64,000 bases of DNA, taken from positions 2,582,001 through 2,646,000 of the forward strand of contig NZ_CP092827.1 in the NCBI RefSeq assembly GCF_022533585.1, read 5' to 3'. Origin of the DNA: Pseudomonas sp. LS.1a. GTDB lineage: Bacteria; Pseudomonadota; Gammaproteobacteria; Pseudomonadales; Pseudomonadaceae. Numbering within the stretch: the first letter of the stretch is position 1; each line of letters begins with the position of its first letter. Below the pieces are notes generated by a model that saw nothing but the letters and a program-made list of their open reading frames with translations, was not told where the DNA came from and ran no database searches. This document shows positions 40,812 to 49,644 of the stretch, piece by piece. Position numbers and translations under genes: made by a program.

Positions 40812-41258
40812 ATGATCACCGACAAGCTGAACCTGTTCAGCGGCTTGACTGGTCAGGCAGTCACCGCCACGGCGGCATCGACCGACGTTATCGACCTGGG
40901 CCCGTTGACCCATGGCAACACCCGCCGCGACATCGGGGCAGGCGAACCCATGTTTCTGGTAGTCGCTGTGCTGGCTGCCGCCACTGCTGCTGGCGCTGCA
41001 ACCGTTAACTTCCAGTTGCAGACCAGTGACGACAACGCCACCTGGGTCACTCTGTTTGACTCTGGCGCTACCGCTCTGGCCGACATGGCTGCCGGCAAGC
41101 GTCCTGTGGCTGTGTCCGTCCCGCGCGGCGTTCGCCGCTACCTCCGCGTCAACTACACCGTTGGCACCGGTCCACTCACTGCTGGCACTTTCTGGGCTGG
41201 CCTGGTGAAGGATGTGCAGGACACTGCTACCTACGCCAGCGGCTTCGTAATTGCGTAA
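40812..41258 (+). CDS. Capsid cement/decoration protein (Bbp16-like)
   Basis: 148 residues, beta-rich: MITDKLNLFSGLTGQAVTAT, then TVNFQLQTSDDNATWVTLFD and VPRGVRRYLRVNYTVG. In BPP-1 the neighbour of the major capsid gene, Bbp16, is a jelly-roll cement protein with this type of start and order. It should stabilise the expanded head. Confidence 0.78.
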   Translation: MITDKLNLFSGLTGQAVTATAASTDVIDLGPLTHGNTRRDIGAGEPMFLVVAVLAAATAAGAATVNFQLQTSDDNATWVTLFDSGATALADMAAGKRPVAVSVPRGVRRYLRVNYTVGTGPLTAGTFWAGLVKDVQDTATYASGFVIA

Positions 41259-41267
41259 GGAGCAGCC

Positions 41268-41717
41268 ATGAAAGTTATCGCACTCGAGCGCGGCTACTAC
41301 GGCGGAAAGATCCAAGACCCACCAGAGGCTGGTGGCGAACCCTTCGAGATCCAGAAGGAAGGCCACCTGGGCAAGTGGATGCAGCCGCAGGGCTGGACGC
41401 CATCAGCCGCAACCAAGCCTGTGGCTGGTACCAACACCGGCAGCCAGGGCGGCGGGGCGCCGCAGCCAGCCTTCACCGTCAAGCACAACGGCGGCGGCCG
41501 CTACATCGTCATCAATGCAGCAGGCGAGAAGATCGGCGATTTCGTCGGCGCCAACAAGGAAGAGGCCCAGGCCGAAGCCGATCGCCTGATCGCTGGCGGC
41601 GAGCCGTATGTGAAGCCTGACGACACCACCAACGCCAACACCGGCAGCCAGGGCGGCGGGGCGGATGGCGGTGGAGGCGGCAACCCCGACGATGACGACG
41701 ACGGCCCGGACGCCTGA
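41268..41717 (+). CDS. Hypothetical virion-region protein with repeated Gly-rich linker
   Basis: 149 residues. A short N-terminal domain (MKVIALERGYYGGKIQDPPE) and a middle FTVKHNGGGRYIVINAAGEK are separated by TNTGSQGGGA. The same TGSQGGGA linker recurs near the C-terminus before an acidic tail (DDDDDGPD). Possibly a head-fibre or decoration component. It ends just ahead of a terminator. Confidence 0.65.
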   Translation: MKVIALERGYYGGKIQDPPEAGGEPFEIQKEGHLGKWMQPQGWTPSAATKPVAGTNTGSQGGGAPQPAFTVKHNGGGRYIVINAAGEKIGDFVGANKEEAQAEADRLIAGGEPYVKPDDTTNANTGSQGGGADGGGGGNPDDDDDGPDA

Positions 41718-41737
41718 GTCAGCACCATCCCGCATCC

Positions 41738-41760
41738 AGGGCCCTTCGGGGCCCTTTTTC
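41738..41760 (+). terminator. Intrinsic terminator inside the structural operon
   Basis: AGGGCCC, 4-nt loop TTCG, GGGCCCT, then T-run. It divides highly expressed capsid genes from tail genes and probably lowers tail gene transcription. Confidence 0.85.
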
Positions 41761-41775
41761 AAGGAGCCAGCATCA

Positions 41776-42411
41776 ATGTCATCTGTGATCGACATCTGCA
41801 ATATTGCGCTCTTCCGCATCGGCAATAGCACTCGCATCGATGACCTGGAGGAAGCCAGCACGCCTGCCCGGATCTGCAAGCAGTTCTACGAGAGCTGCCG
41901 GGACTTTGTGCTGCGCGCCGACTGCGACTGGGGTTTCGCCACTGCCTTCGCTCAGCTGGCCGAAGTCGCCGTTAACCCGAACCCCGAATACCCCTACGCG
42001 TACGCCGTGCCGAACGACTGCATGCGGGTGCGCCGCATCGTCAACCCGGTCTTTCCGCAGGGCGTATGGCCGGCTGGCATGGACTGCCAGATGCCGGAAA
42101 TTCCGCGCATCCCGTTCCGGATCATCAACGGGACCAGCCAGCGCCTGATCAGCACCAACGTTTCGCCGGCAACCCTGGAGTACACGTTGAAGGTCGAGTC
42201 ACCGGAGATGTTCGACCCCATCTTCGTTTCGGCTCTGTCTTGGTACCTGGCCAGCCAGATCGTTGCACCGCTGGCGAAAGATGCCGGTATCGCCTCGGCC
42301 TGTGCTGCCGAATACAGGGCCGAGATCCTGACCGCTGCTGCAGCAGCCCTCAACGAGGGAGTCACGCAGTACCAGCGCGAATCCATTTTCATCACGGGGC
42401 GCGGCGCATGA
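41776..42411 (+). CDS. Tail tubular protein A-like (adaptor)
   Basis: 211 residues from ATG 41776 (AAGGAG 9 nt upstream). SVIDICNIALFRIGNSTRIDDLEEAS and ARICKQFYESCRDFVLR match the T7 gp11-like tail adaptor family. It forms the ring below the portal. ATGA overlap with the next gene. Confidence 0.82.
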   Translation: MSSVIDICNIALFRIGNSTRIDDLEEASTPARICKQFYESCRDFVLRADCDWGFATAFAQLAEVAVNPNPEYPYAYAVPNDCMRVRRIVNPVFPQGVWPAGMDCQMPEIPRIPFRIINGTSQRLISTNVSPATLEYTLKVESPEMFDPIFVSALSWYLASQIVAPLAKDAGIASACAAEYRAEILTAAAAALNEGVTQYQRESIFITGRGA

Positions 42412-44732
42412 CTGACGTTATCCAGCCGTCCTTCAGCGCTGGCGAGGTCGCGCCGGCCACCTATGCCCGGGTTGATCTGGCTCGTTACTACACCGCGCTC
42501 AAGACCTGTCGGAACTTCGTGGTGCTGCCTGAGGGTGGTGTGCAGAACCGCTCCGGCACGCGCTTCATCGCCGAGGTGAAGGACAGCGCGGCCCGTGCCA
42601 GGCTGATCCCGTTTCAGTTCTCGACCGAACAGACCTACATCTTGGAGTTCGGCAACCTGTATATCCGCTTCATCAGCATGGGCGGGCAGGTGGTCAGCGG
42701 CGTCACACCATACGAGATCGCTTCCCCGTACACCACGGCCCAGCTGCCTGACCTCAAGTTCACCCAGTCGGCTGATGTGATGACCATCGTGCATCCAGAT
42801 CACCCGCCGCGTGAGTTGTCGCGCCTGGCGCCCACCAACTGGACGTTGACGGCCATTACCTTCGAGCCTGGCATTGCAGCGCCTACTGGCCTTGCCGCAA
42901 CGCCGCGTACGGGCGGTTCCGGCGACACCACCGAATATCAATACAAGGTCACCGCTGTAAGCAGCATCTCGGAAGGCTCCGTCGAGTCGTGGGCCAGCAA
43001 CACGGCCACGGTGAACAGCTTCGACGACAAGCCCGGGGCAACCCTGGCATGGACCGCAGTTGCCGGCGCCGATCACTACAACGTTTACAAGAACAAGTCA
43101 TCTGGTGTGTTCGGCTTCATCGGGCAGTCGGCCGGCGTGACCTTCAACGACATCAACATCACGCCCGAAACCGACAACACCGTGCCTATTGGCTACAACC
43201 CGTTTGCTGATGGGAATAACCCCTCGGTCGTTGGTTACTACCAGCAGCGCATGGCCTTTGCTGCCAGCACCGCCAACCCGCAGACCGTGTGGATGTCGCG
43301 CACCGGGGACTTCCACAACTTCGGTTACTCCGACCCGAGCAAGGACCACGACAGTATCGAATTCGTCATCGCCAGCCGGCAGGTCAACCAGATCCGTCAC
43401 CTGGTGTCGCTGCGTGAACTGCTGGCCATGACCTCTGGCGCTGAGATCGCCATTACCGGCTCTAGCGATTCTGGGGTTACGCCGGCCAACGTGTCGGCGG
43501 TCGAACAGAGCTACTTCGGCTCCAGCGACGTCATCCCGGCCATCTACGCCAACACGGCGCTCTACATCCAGGCGCGGGGCGGCAAGCTCTCGACGCTGGC
43601 TTACAACTACGTTTCGGACGGCTTCCAGCCGCAGGATGTAAGCGTGCTGTCGTCGCACCTGCTGCGCGGGTTCACCATCCAGGATCAGGCATTCGCCCTG
43701 GCGCCAAACGGCGTGCTGTGGATGGCTAGGAACGACGGCATGCTCTTGGGCTTCACTTTCCTGCCAGACCAGCAGGTCTACGGCTGGAGCTGGCATGACA
43801 CAGATGGCGCAGTCGAGGCGGTGGCCAGCGTGCCGGAAGATGACGAGGACGCCCTGTACATGGTCGTGCGGCGCACCATCAATGGTGTGACGAAGCGCTA
43901 CATCGAGCGCATGGCCAGCCGCCAGCTGACCAAGTTCGGTACCGGCGACTATTGGTTCGACCGGGCGTTCTTTGTCGATTGCGGGCTTACCTATGACGGC
44001 CGCCAGCCAGGAAGCGCGGTCCTGACGGGCGGTACCGACTGGAAATTCCCGAACCTGCTCACGCTGACCGTGGGTGTCGCTACCTTCAACTCCGGCATGG
44101 TGAGCCGGTATGTGGTCATGCACGGCGCCGGTACGGATTCCGTCGAGGGCGACAGGGTTGTGCTGAAAATCAACGCCTACACCTCGCCAACCGTCGTTAC
44201 CGTTGAGCCACAGACCATCGTTCCGGAGTCTCTACGCGGTATCCCCGCGACTCGATGGGGCCTGGCTGCAACGGCAATTTCCGGCCTGGGCCACCTAGAA
44301 GGCAAGACCGTCAGCATCCTGGGCGATGGCAACGTAGTGCGTCAGCAGGTTGTCACCGCAGGCGCCATCACGCTGGATAACCCAACCTTGGTGGCTCATG
44401 TCGGCTTGCCTATCACCGCCGACTTCGAAACGCTTGATATCACCCTGCAGAACAACCAAGCGTTCCTTGGCTCGAAGAAGCGCATTAACCAGGTGGTTGT
44501 GCTGTGCCAGGAAAGCCGGGGCATCTTTGCCGGCCCGAACGCCGACAACCTAGACGAGTTCAAGCAGCGTGCTGGCGAGAACTATGGCGAGCCGATCGAA
44601 CTGCTCACAGGGCGTGCTGAGATGGAGATCCCTTGCAACTGGAACTCCGAGGGTCGCCTGTTCATTCGCCAGTCCGACCCGCTTCCGCTCACCATTCTGG
44701 GGGTCATGCCCAATGTCCAGGCCGGCGGCTGA
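42408..44732 (+). CDS. Tail tubular protein B-like (nozzle) with Fn3-type insertion
   Basis: 774 residues. The start VIQPSFSAGEVAPATYARVDLARYYTALK, preceded only by MTD, is typical of podoviral tail nozzle proteins (T7 gp12-like). An Fn3-like domain sits at about 150-245 (PTGLAATPRTGGSGDTTEYQYKVTAV...YNVYKN). The remainder is a beta-propeller-like body. It forms the lower tail tube. Confidence 0.82.
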   Translation: MTDVIQPSFSAGEVAPATYARVDLARYYTALKTCRNFVVLPEGGVQNRSGTRFIAEVKDSAARARLIPFQFSTEQTYILEFGNLYIRFISMGGQVVSGVTPYEIASPYTTAQLPDLKFTQSADVMTIVHPDHPPRELSRLAPTNWTLTAITFEPGIAAPTGLAATPRTGGSGDTTEYQYKVTAVSSISEGSVESWASNTATVNSFDDKPGATLAWTAVAGADHYNVYKNKSSGVFGFIGQSAGVTFNDINITPETDNTVPIGYNPFADGNNPSVVGYYQQRMAFAASTANPQTVWMSRTGDFHNFGYSDPSKDHDSIEFVIASRQVNQIRHLVSLRELLAMTSGAEIAITGSSDSGVTPANVSAVEQSYFGSSDVIPAIYANTALYIQARGGKLSTLAYNYVSDGFQPQDVSVLSSHLLRGFTIQDQAFALAPNGVLWMARNDGMLLGFTFLPDQQVYGWSWHDTDGAVEAVASVPEDDEDALYMVVRRTINGVTKRYIERMASRQLTKFGTGDYWFDRAFFVDCGLTYDGRQPGSAVLTGGTDWKFPNLLTLTVGVATFNSGMVSRYVVMHGAGTDSVEGDRVVLKINAYTSPTVVTVEPQTIVPESLRGIPATRWGLAATAISGLGHLEGKTVSILGDGNVVRQQVVTAGAITLDNPTLVAHVGLPITADFETLDITLQNNQAFLGSKKRINQVVVLCQESRGIFAGPNADNLDEFKQRAGENYGEPIELLTGRAEMEIPCNWNSEGRLFIRQSDPLPLTILGVMPNVQAGG

Positions 44733-45177
44733 GATGCTGCCGGTCGATGACCGGCTGATCGAAATGACGGTTGCGAACGCGCGAATCCAGGATCAGCTGG
44801 AGTTCGAGGCCATCCGTGGCCTGACCGTAGAGCAGGAGCTGCGCTACTCGGTTGAGAAGAGCTTGAACCCCAGGGCCTACGTGGTGAATGGCCGCGTGGT
44901 TGCCATGTTCGGTGACATCAAGCTGGACGAACAGACCGGTGTTCCTTGGCTGATCAGCACCACGGCCATTGAGCGGAACCAGCGCGCTTTCCTGATCGAG
45001 TGCGACCGGGAGGTCGCCGCCATGCGCCAGCGCCACAAGGTGCTGATCAATTACACCGATGCCCGCTATGTGAAGGCCCTTCGCTGGCTGCGCTGGCTCG
45101 GATTCCACATGCACAAGGCCGTGCCCTATGGGGTGAACGGCGAGTTGTTCCACCCAATGACATTGAGGGGGTTGTAA
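44713..45177 (+). CDS. Internal virion protein with GNAT-like fold (T7 gp13-like)
   Basis: 154 residues from ATG 44713, which follows a GGGGG patch; ATG 44734 is the alternative. YVVNGRVVAMFGDI, ERNQRAFLIECDREV and YVKALRWLRWLGFHMHKAVPYG give the GNAT-like pattern of phage T7 gp13-type proteins. Probably an assembly factor for the internal core rather than an active acetyltransferase. Confidence 0.72.
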   Translation: MSRPAAEMLPVDDRLIEMTVANARIQDQLEFEAIRGLTVEQELRYSVEKSLNPRAYVVNGRVVAMFGDIKLDEQTGVPWLISTTAIERNQRAFLIECDREVAAMRQRHKVLINYTDARYVKALRWLRWLGFHMHKAVPYGVNGELFHPMTLRGL

Positions 45178-45638
45178 TGGGCGCAGCAGCAGGTGCTGGC
45201 GCAGCAGCGGGCGGTGGCCTGCTTAGCGCGTACTCCCAGATTCAGCAGGGCAAAGACGCGGTGAAGGCCGCCAAGCGGCAGCAGCGTTACTTGGACGATC
45301 AGGCGCGCGACGTAATCAATCAGGGCGACTTCGCCGCAGACCTGGCCAACGAGCAGGGAAGGCAGGCGGCAGCCAGCCAGCGCACTGGTTTCGCAGCCAA
45401 TGGCGTTACGGTCGGCGAAGGCTCTGCCGGCCGGATCGAGCAGGGCACTCTGGACATTGCCCGCCAGGACGCTGATCAGCTTCGCCGCAACGCCTTCAAC
45501 CAGGCGATGGGCCTAGTCTCCCAGGGCAATGAGGGCATCAAGCAGGCCAAGGCTGATTTCCGCACGCGGCGCCTAAATGCCTTCGGCTCGCTGCTGACTG
45601 GTGGTGGCCAGGCCTACAACATGTACAGCAGGGGTTGA
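45177..45638 (+). CDS. Internal virion protein (small)
   Basis: 153 residues, TAATG overlap with the previous gene. The Ala/Gly-rich hydrophobic start (GAAAGAGAAAGGGLLSAYSQ) and Gln-rich helical body (RQQRYLDDQARDVINQGDFA) suit a T7 gp14-type ejection protein that inserts into the outer membrane. Confidence 0.75.
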   Translation: MGAAAGAGAAAGGGLLSAYSQIQQGKDAVKAAKRQQRYLDDQARDVINQGDFAADLANEQGRQAAASQRTGFAANGVTVGEGSAGRIEQGTLDIARQDADQLRRNAFNQAMGLVSQGNEGIKQAKADFRTRRLNAFGSLLTGGGQAYNMYSRG

Positions 45639-45640
45639 GC

Positions 45641-47680
45641 ATGGCCGCACGAATCCCCCAGATCCAGATGCGCCGCGTGGCGCCGGAAGTCGTCGCCGCG
45701 CCGCGCGTGGCCCAGGCATCCGTAGATGCGTCGGGCTTGGCGCGCGGCTTTTCCAACCTTGCCGGCGACTTGGCCGATGTTCACGAACGCGAAATGCGCG
45801 AGGCCAACCAGACTGCCGTGCTCAACGCCGACAACCAGCTCGGCACCTGGCAGAACGAGGCCATCTTCAACCCTGAGACAGGCGCCTTTACCAAGAAGGG
45901 CCAGGCCGCCCTGAACGTCACCAACGACACGCTGACCCAGTTCGACCAGCAGCGCGAGGCCATCGCCAGCAGCCTGGCCAACGAGCAGCAGCGCCAGATG
46001 TTCTCGCAGGCGGCACTGCAACGCCGGGCCCAACTGCAGGGAAAGCTGGGCAGCTATGAGTTTGGTGAGCAGCAGGAGTACAAGAACCAGGTCGACAAGG
46101 CGGCCATTGCCACTGCGCTCAACACCGCGGCCCTGAACTACAACGATCCAGAGGCCATCGCATCCAGCCATTCCCGTATTGACGGCATCCTGGAGTTGCA
46201 GGCCCAGCGCAATGGCTGGGCGCCAGAGGTGCTGGAGGCCAACCGCACGAAGGCCACCAGCAACATGTATTCGGACATCTTGAAGCGCCAGGCGGCCCAG
46301 GACCCGTACAAGGCGCAATCCGCACTCAAGCAGTACCAGCAGTACCTGACGGCCGATGACCTGACCCAAGTTGGCAGCTCGATCGACGGTAAGGTCGAGC
46401 GCCTGCAGCAGAAGGCAGAGATGGCCCAGCTGCGCGCCGAGGCCCGTGCCGACCGCGCTCTGGGGAAGATCAACGCTCAGATCGCCAGCGGCATCCCAGC
46501 CACCGACGATATGTGGTCCAACTGGGGCAAGCAGGTACAGGGCACGGCGGCCGCAGCCGAGTTCAACGAACTGCGCAAGCAGGAGGTGGCCACCCAGCAA
46601 GTGCTGCGCCAGCCAATTGACCAGCAGGCCGCCTACTACGGCAAGCTTCAGGCCGAGCTGCAGAACAATGGCGGTACCGTTGCCCAGGCCAACAACCTTG
46701 CCAGGCTGGGCCGGGCGATTGAAACGAACGCCAAGATGATGGCCGAGGCGCCGCTCGACTACTTCCAGCAGCGCTTGGGCGGCGGCATTGAGCCACTGGA
46801 CCTGAACTCGGAAAACCTGCCGGCTGTGCTGGCTGATCGCGTCTCTGCGCTCCAGGGAATGCGCCAGAAGTTCGGCCCCACGGTCGCCTTGAAACCTTTG
46901 CTGCCCCAGGAAGCCAAGGCACTCTCTGCCCAGATCGATCAGATGAGCCCTGATCAGCAGTCCCAACTGTTCGGCAAGCTTCATGCTGCGATGGGCGATG
47001 ACCGGGCCTATGCCGGGGCAATGCAGCAGATCGCCCCGGATTCTCCCGTTCGCGCGCTGGCCGGCATGCTGGCGGGTAAGCAGCGGTCGCTGACCACCGG
47101 CACCCACTGGTTCCGCCCGGATGATGTGGTTCAAAGCGGCGATGTGGCCAAGACCATGGCCCTTGGTGAGTCGATCCTGAACAAGTCCAAGGCCCAGAAA
47201 GGTCAGGATGGCGGCGGCAGGTTCCCGATACCCAAGCAGACTGACTTCGATCTGGCCTTGGGCAAGCAGCTCGGGACGGTGTTCGCCGGTCAGCCTCAGT
47301 CGTATTCGCTGGCGGCCCAGGCTGTGAAGTCCTACTACACCGGCGCTGCGGCCGAGGCCGGCGATGTGTCGGGCGAGGTCAATAACGCGCTTATGAAGAA
47401 AGCCATCAAGGCCACCGTGGGTGATGTCGTCGACTTCAACGGCTCATCAACTCTAGCGCCATGGGGCATGCCGGGCGATACGTTCGAGCAGGTCGCCCAG
47501 CAGCGCCTGGCGGAAACAATGAAAGCCCAGGGCATGAGTGAACAGGACCTGGCCACGGCCAGCGCACTGACCCTGCGCCAAGCCCGCGACGGCGTTTATT
47601 ACGTGATGCAGGGCAATCAGTACAAGTACGGTGCTGACGGCAAGCCGCTAATGATCAACGTGAACGGGGGTGACCAGTGA
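45641..47680 (+). CDS. Internal virion protein (large, helical)
   Basis: 679 residues from ATG 45641, 8 nt after AGGGG. ARIPQIQMRRVAPEVVAAPR is a conserved start of podoviral ejection proteins. Most of the chain is alpha-helical, and it is Gln- and Ala-rich. Comparable in place to T7 gp15. Probably part of the periplasmic DNA-ejection channel. Confidence 0.75.
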   Translation: MAARIPQIQMRRVAPEVVAAPRVAQASVDASGLARGFSNLAGDLADVHEREMREANQTAVLNADNQLGTWQNEAIFNPETGAFTKKGQAALNVTNDTLTQFDQQREAIASSLANEQQRQMFSQAALQRRAQLQGKLGSYEFGEQQEYKNQVDKAAIATALNTAALNYNDPEAIASSHSRIDGILELQAQRNGWAPEVLEANRTKATSNMYSDILKRQAAQDPYKAQSALKQYQQYLTADDLTQVGSSIDGKVERLQQKAEMAQLRAEARADRALGKINAQIASGIPATDDMWSNWGKQVQGTAAAAEFNELRKQEVATQQVLRQPIDQQAAYYGKLQAELQNNGGTVAQANNLARLGRAIETNAKMMAEAPLDYFQQRLGGGIEPLDLNSENLPAVLADRVSALQGMRQKFGPTVALKPLLPQEAKALSAQIDQMSPDQQSQLFGKLHAAMGDDRAYAGAMQQIAPDSPVRALAGMLAGKQRSLTTGTHWFRPDDVVQSGDVAKTMALGESILNKSKAQKGQDGGGRFPIPKQTDFDLALGKQLGTVFAGQPQSYSLAAQAVKSYYTGAAAEAGDVSGEVNNALMKKAIKATVGDVVDFNGSSTLAPWGMPGDTFEQVAQQRLAETMKAQGMSEQDLATASALTLRQARDGVYYVMQGNQYKYGADGKPLMINVNGGDQ

Positions 47681-49644
47681 GCTTTATCACTGACCTGGCC
47701 TTCAACGATCAGCAGGCGCTTGAGCAGGATGCGCTGGCCAACCCTGCGCTGACCCCGCCGGAGCCCAATTTCTGGGATGGCTCTGGCACAGCGCTGTTCA
47801 GCGGTATCGCCCAGGGTGCCACCCAGCTGGCGCTGCAGGCGGCCCAATACGGGAACGACCCGGACCAGGCCATTCTGTTCGAAGTGCCCACCGATGAAGA
47901 AGAGATCGCAAGGCGCGCCGCCATCGGCCAGCAGCGCCTGGCGGTGACCGAGCGCCTGCGCCCGGATGCTCAAACCAACGGCACAGCCGCGCAGATCCTG
48001 TTCGGCCTGGGCGATGTTGGTACCCGCTTTGCGTTAGGCGCTGCTTCGGGCGGCCTGCCTGTTGCCGCTGGTGGCGTCGGCCTATCCATGGGTGAGCAGC
48101 GCTTCAGCGAACTGCGTGGCGAGGGCGTCGACCCCAAGACTGCAGCACTTGCAGGCGCGATCGAGGGCGGAACCCTGGCTGCTGGTGCATTCCTGCCGGC
48201 GGCCCGTCTGCTGGCCCAGCCTGTTGCAGACCTTGCCGCAACTGCCGGCGCCAACGTTGCGCTTGGCGCCCTGGCCCGCGGCGGCGTTGGCCAGGTGCTG
48301 GAGAGCAACGGCTACACCCAGCAGGCCCAGCAGTATAGGGCGCTTGATGCTCAGGCCATGGCCATCGACGGCCTGCTCGGTGGCGCTTTCTGGGGGCTTG
48401 GCCGGGCCATGTCGGGCGCTCCAGCAGCGTCACCTGAAACCGTCGACGCCGCGCTGGCTGGCAACAATGGGTTCCACGCCCAGCACGGCACGGCACCTGG
48501 TGCGCCGGTCAACGCCCGGTCAAGCGCTGCGCATCAGAATGCTCTTGATATTGCGCTTGAGCAGATGAGCCGTGGCGAACCGGTCAACGTCACCAGCCTC
48601 ATGGACGATACCGCTTTCATCCGCTCCAACCGTGTAGGGCCAGAGGAAGCGGTGGTGCGCGACCAGGCACAGCAAGAGGTGTTCGCCACTGCCCGGGCAG
48701 AGCTTGAGCCAGTGGCGGCAGCAGGCCTACCCAACGTCCGCGACATTCGCGCCGAAGTGACCGGCCTACGCCGCAGCCTTAACGAACTGGACCAGGCGCG
48801 CGAAGCAGCTGGCAACACCTACCGGCAGGCTGCCAAGGAATTCCAGCAGCAGCGCATGACCCGCAAGCAGGCCGAGCGGGCGGCCCGTGACAGCATTGCC
48901 CAGCAGCGGCAGGCCATCGACGAGCAGCGTGTTTCTGCCCAAGCTCGCATCGATGAGTTGAATCAGCAGCTGGAAGGCAACCGTGCTGCCGAGCGCGCCC
49001 GGTCCGAGCTGGCCGCCATGGATCGAGGCGAAACCCCGGCACGACTGCAAAAACAGGTGGATCAACGCGCCGAGCAGATCGGCAGCGCCTTCAAGCGCTC
49101 CGCCCTGGCCAGCAGCGTGGCACCGGATCACGGCATGGCCCTAAACCGCCTGGCAGCCGAGGACATCCAGCGCATGCTGCGCGAGAGCGGCCAGCTGATC
49201 GAAGAGCCCACGCCAGTCGTCGAGCCGCGCACGCCAGTAAGCGATTCCGCTCCCACAGGTGAAGTCCAGCAACCACGGGGGCCGCAGGCCAATCAGCAGG
49301 CTGAAACCAGTGGTTCCGCTCCCGCAGCACCTGAAACAGTATCGGCCCAAGCCGAAACACCTGGCGCCGAAAGCGTAACGCCGGCAGCGGAAAGCGTTGC
49401 AGGCCTCCCTGGTTCGACTCCCATTGACGGAATCGACCCAGCATTGCCGGCGCTGCTCGACGCAGTAGCCGCGGGCGAACGTGACCTGCAGGTGCCTACC
49501 GGCGCCATCAACGAGGACGGCACACCGGTGACCGTCTCCGCCCGTGAACTCCTGGCCGAGGCTGACGCCGAGATTGCCCAGGCTGCCAACGACTCCAAAG
49601 GCTTCCTTGCTGCCGCCCTGTGCGCGCTGAGGTTCGGTAACTGA
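47677..49644 (+). CDS. Internal virion protein with glycine-zipper and coiled-coil regions
   Basis: 655 residues, GTG start overlapping the previous stop. A hydrophobic Gly/Ala-rich stretch (about 100-210, LGAASGGLPVAAGGVGLSMG and GLLGGAFWGLG) may insert in membranes. A coiled coil (about 355-470) and a disordered Pro/Glu/Ser region (about 500-580) follow. It lies between two ejection-protein genes, so it is probably an ejected inner-core component. Confidence 0.7.
   Translation: MSFITDLAFNDQQALEQDALANPALTPPEPNFWDGSGTALFSGIAQGATQLALQAAQYGNDPDQAILFEVPTDEEEIARRAAIGQQRLAVTERLRPDAQTNGTAAQILFGLGDVGTRFALGAASGGLPVAAGGVGLSMGEQRFSELRGEGVDPKTAALAGAIEGGTLAAGAFLPAARLLAQPVADLAATAGANVALGALARGGVGQVLESNGYTQQAQQYRALDAQAMAIDGLLGGAFWGLGRAMSGAPAASPETVDAALAGNNGFHAQHGTAPGAPVNARSSAAHQNALDIALEQMSRGEPVNVTSLMDDTAFIRSNRVGPEEAVVRDQAQQEVFATARAELEPVAAAGLPNVRDIRAEVTGLRRSLNELDQAREAAGNTYRQAAKEFQQQRMTRKQAERAARDSIAQQRQAIDEQRVSAQARIDELNQQLEGNRAAERARSELAAMDRGETPARLQKQVDQRAEQIGSAFKRSALASSVAPDHGMALNRLAAEDIQRMLRESGQLIEEPTPVVEPRTPVSDSAPTGEVQQPRGPQANQQAETSGSAPAAPETVSAQAETPGAESVTPAAESVAGLPGSTPIDGIDPALPALLDAVAAGERDLQVPTGAINEDGTPVTVSARELLAEADAEIAQAANDSKGFLAAALCALRFGN

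Noticed and set aside
39618..41366. 582-codon minus-strand frame opposite the capsid genes
   Set aside because: A shadow of the major capsid and cement genes; composition is typical of antisense translation in GC-rich DNA.
44713..45177. GNAT-like protein read as an active acetyltransferase or resistance gene
   Set aside because: Its place between tail nozzle and ejection genes and its likeness to T7 gp13-type proteins point to a virion assembly role.
45614..47134. 506-codon minus-strand frame opposite an ejection protein gene
   Set aside because: Leu/Gly/His-rich shadow with no start signal; the plus-strand protein is contiguous with the virion operon.
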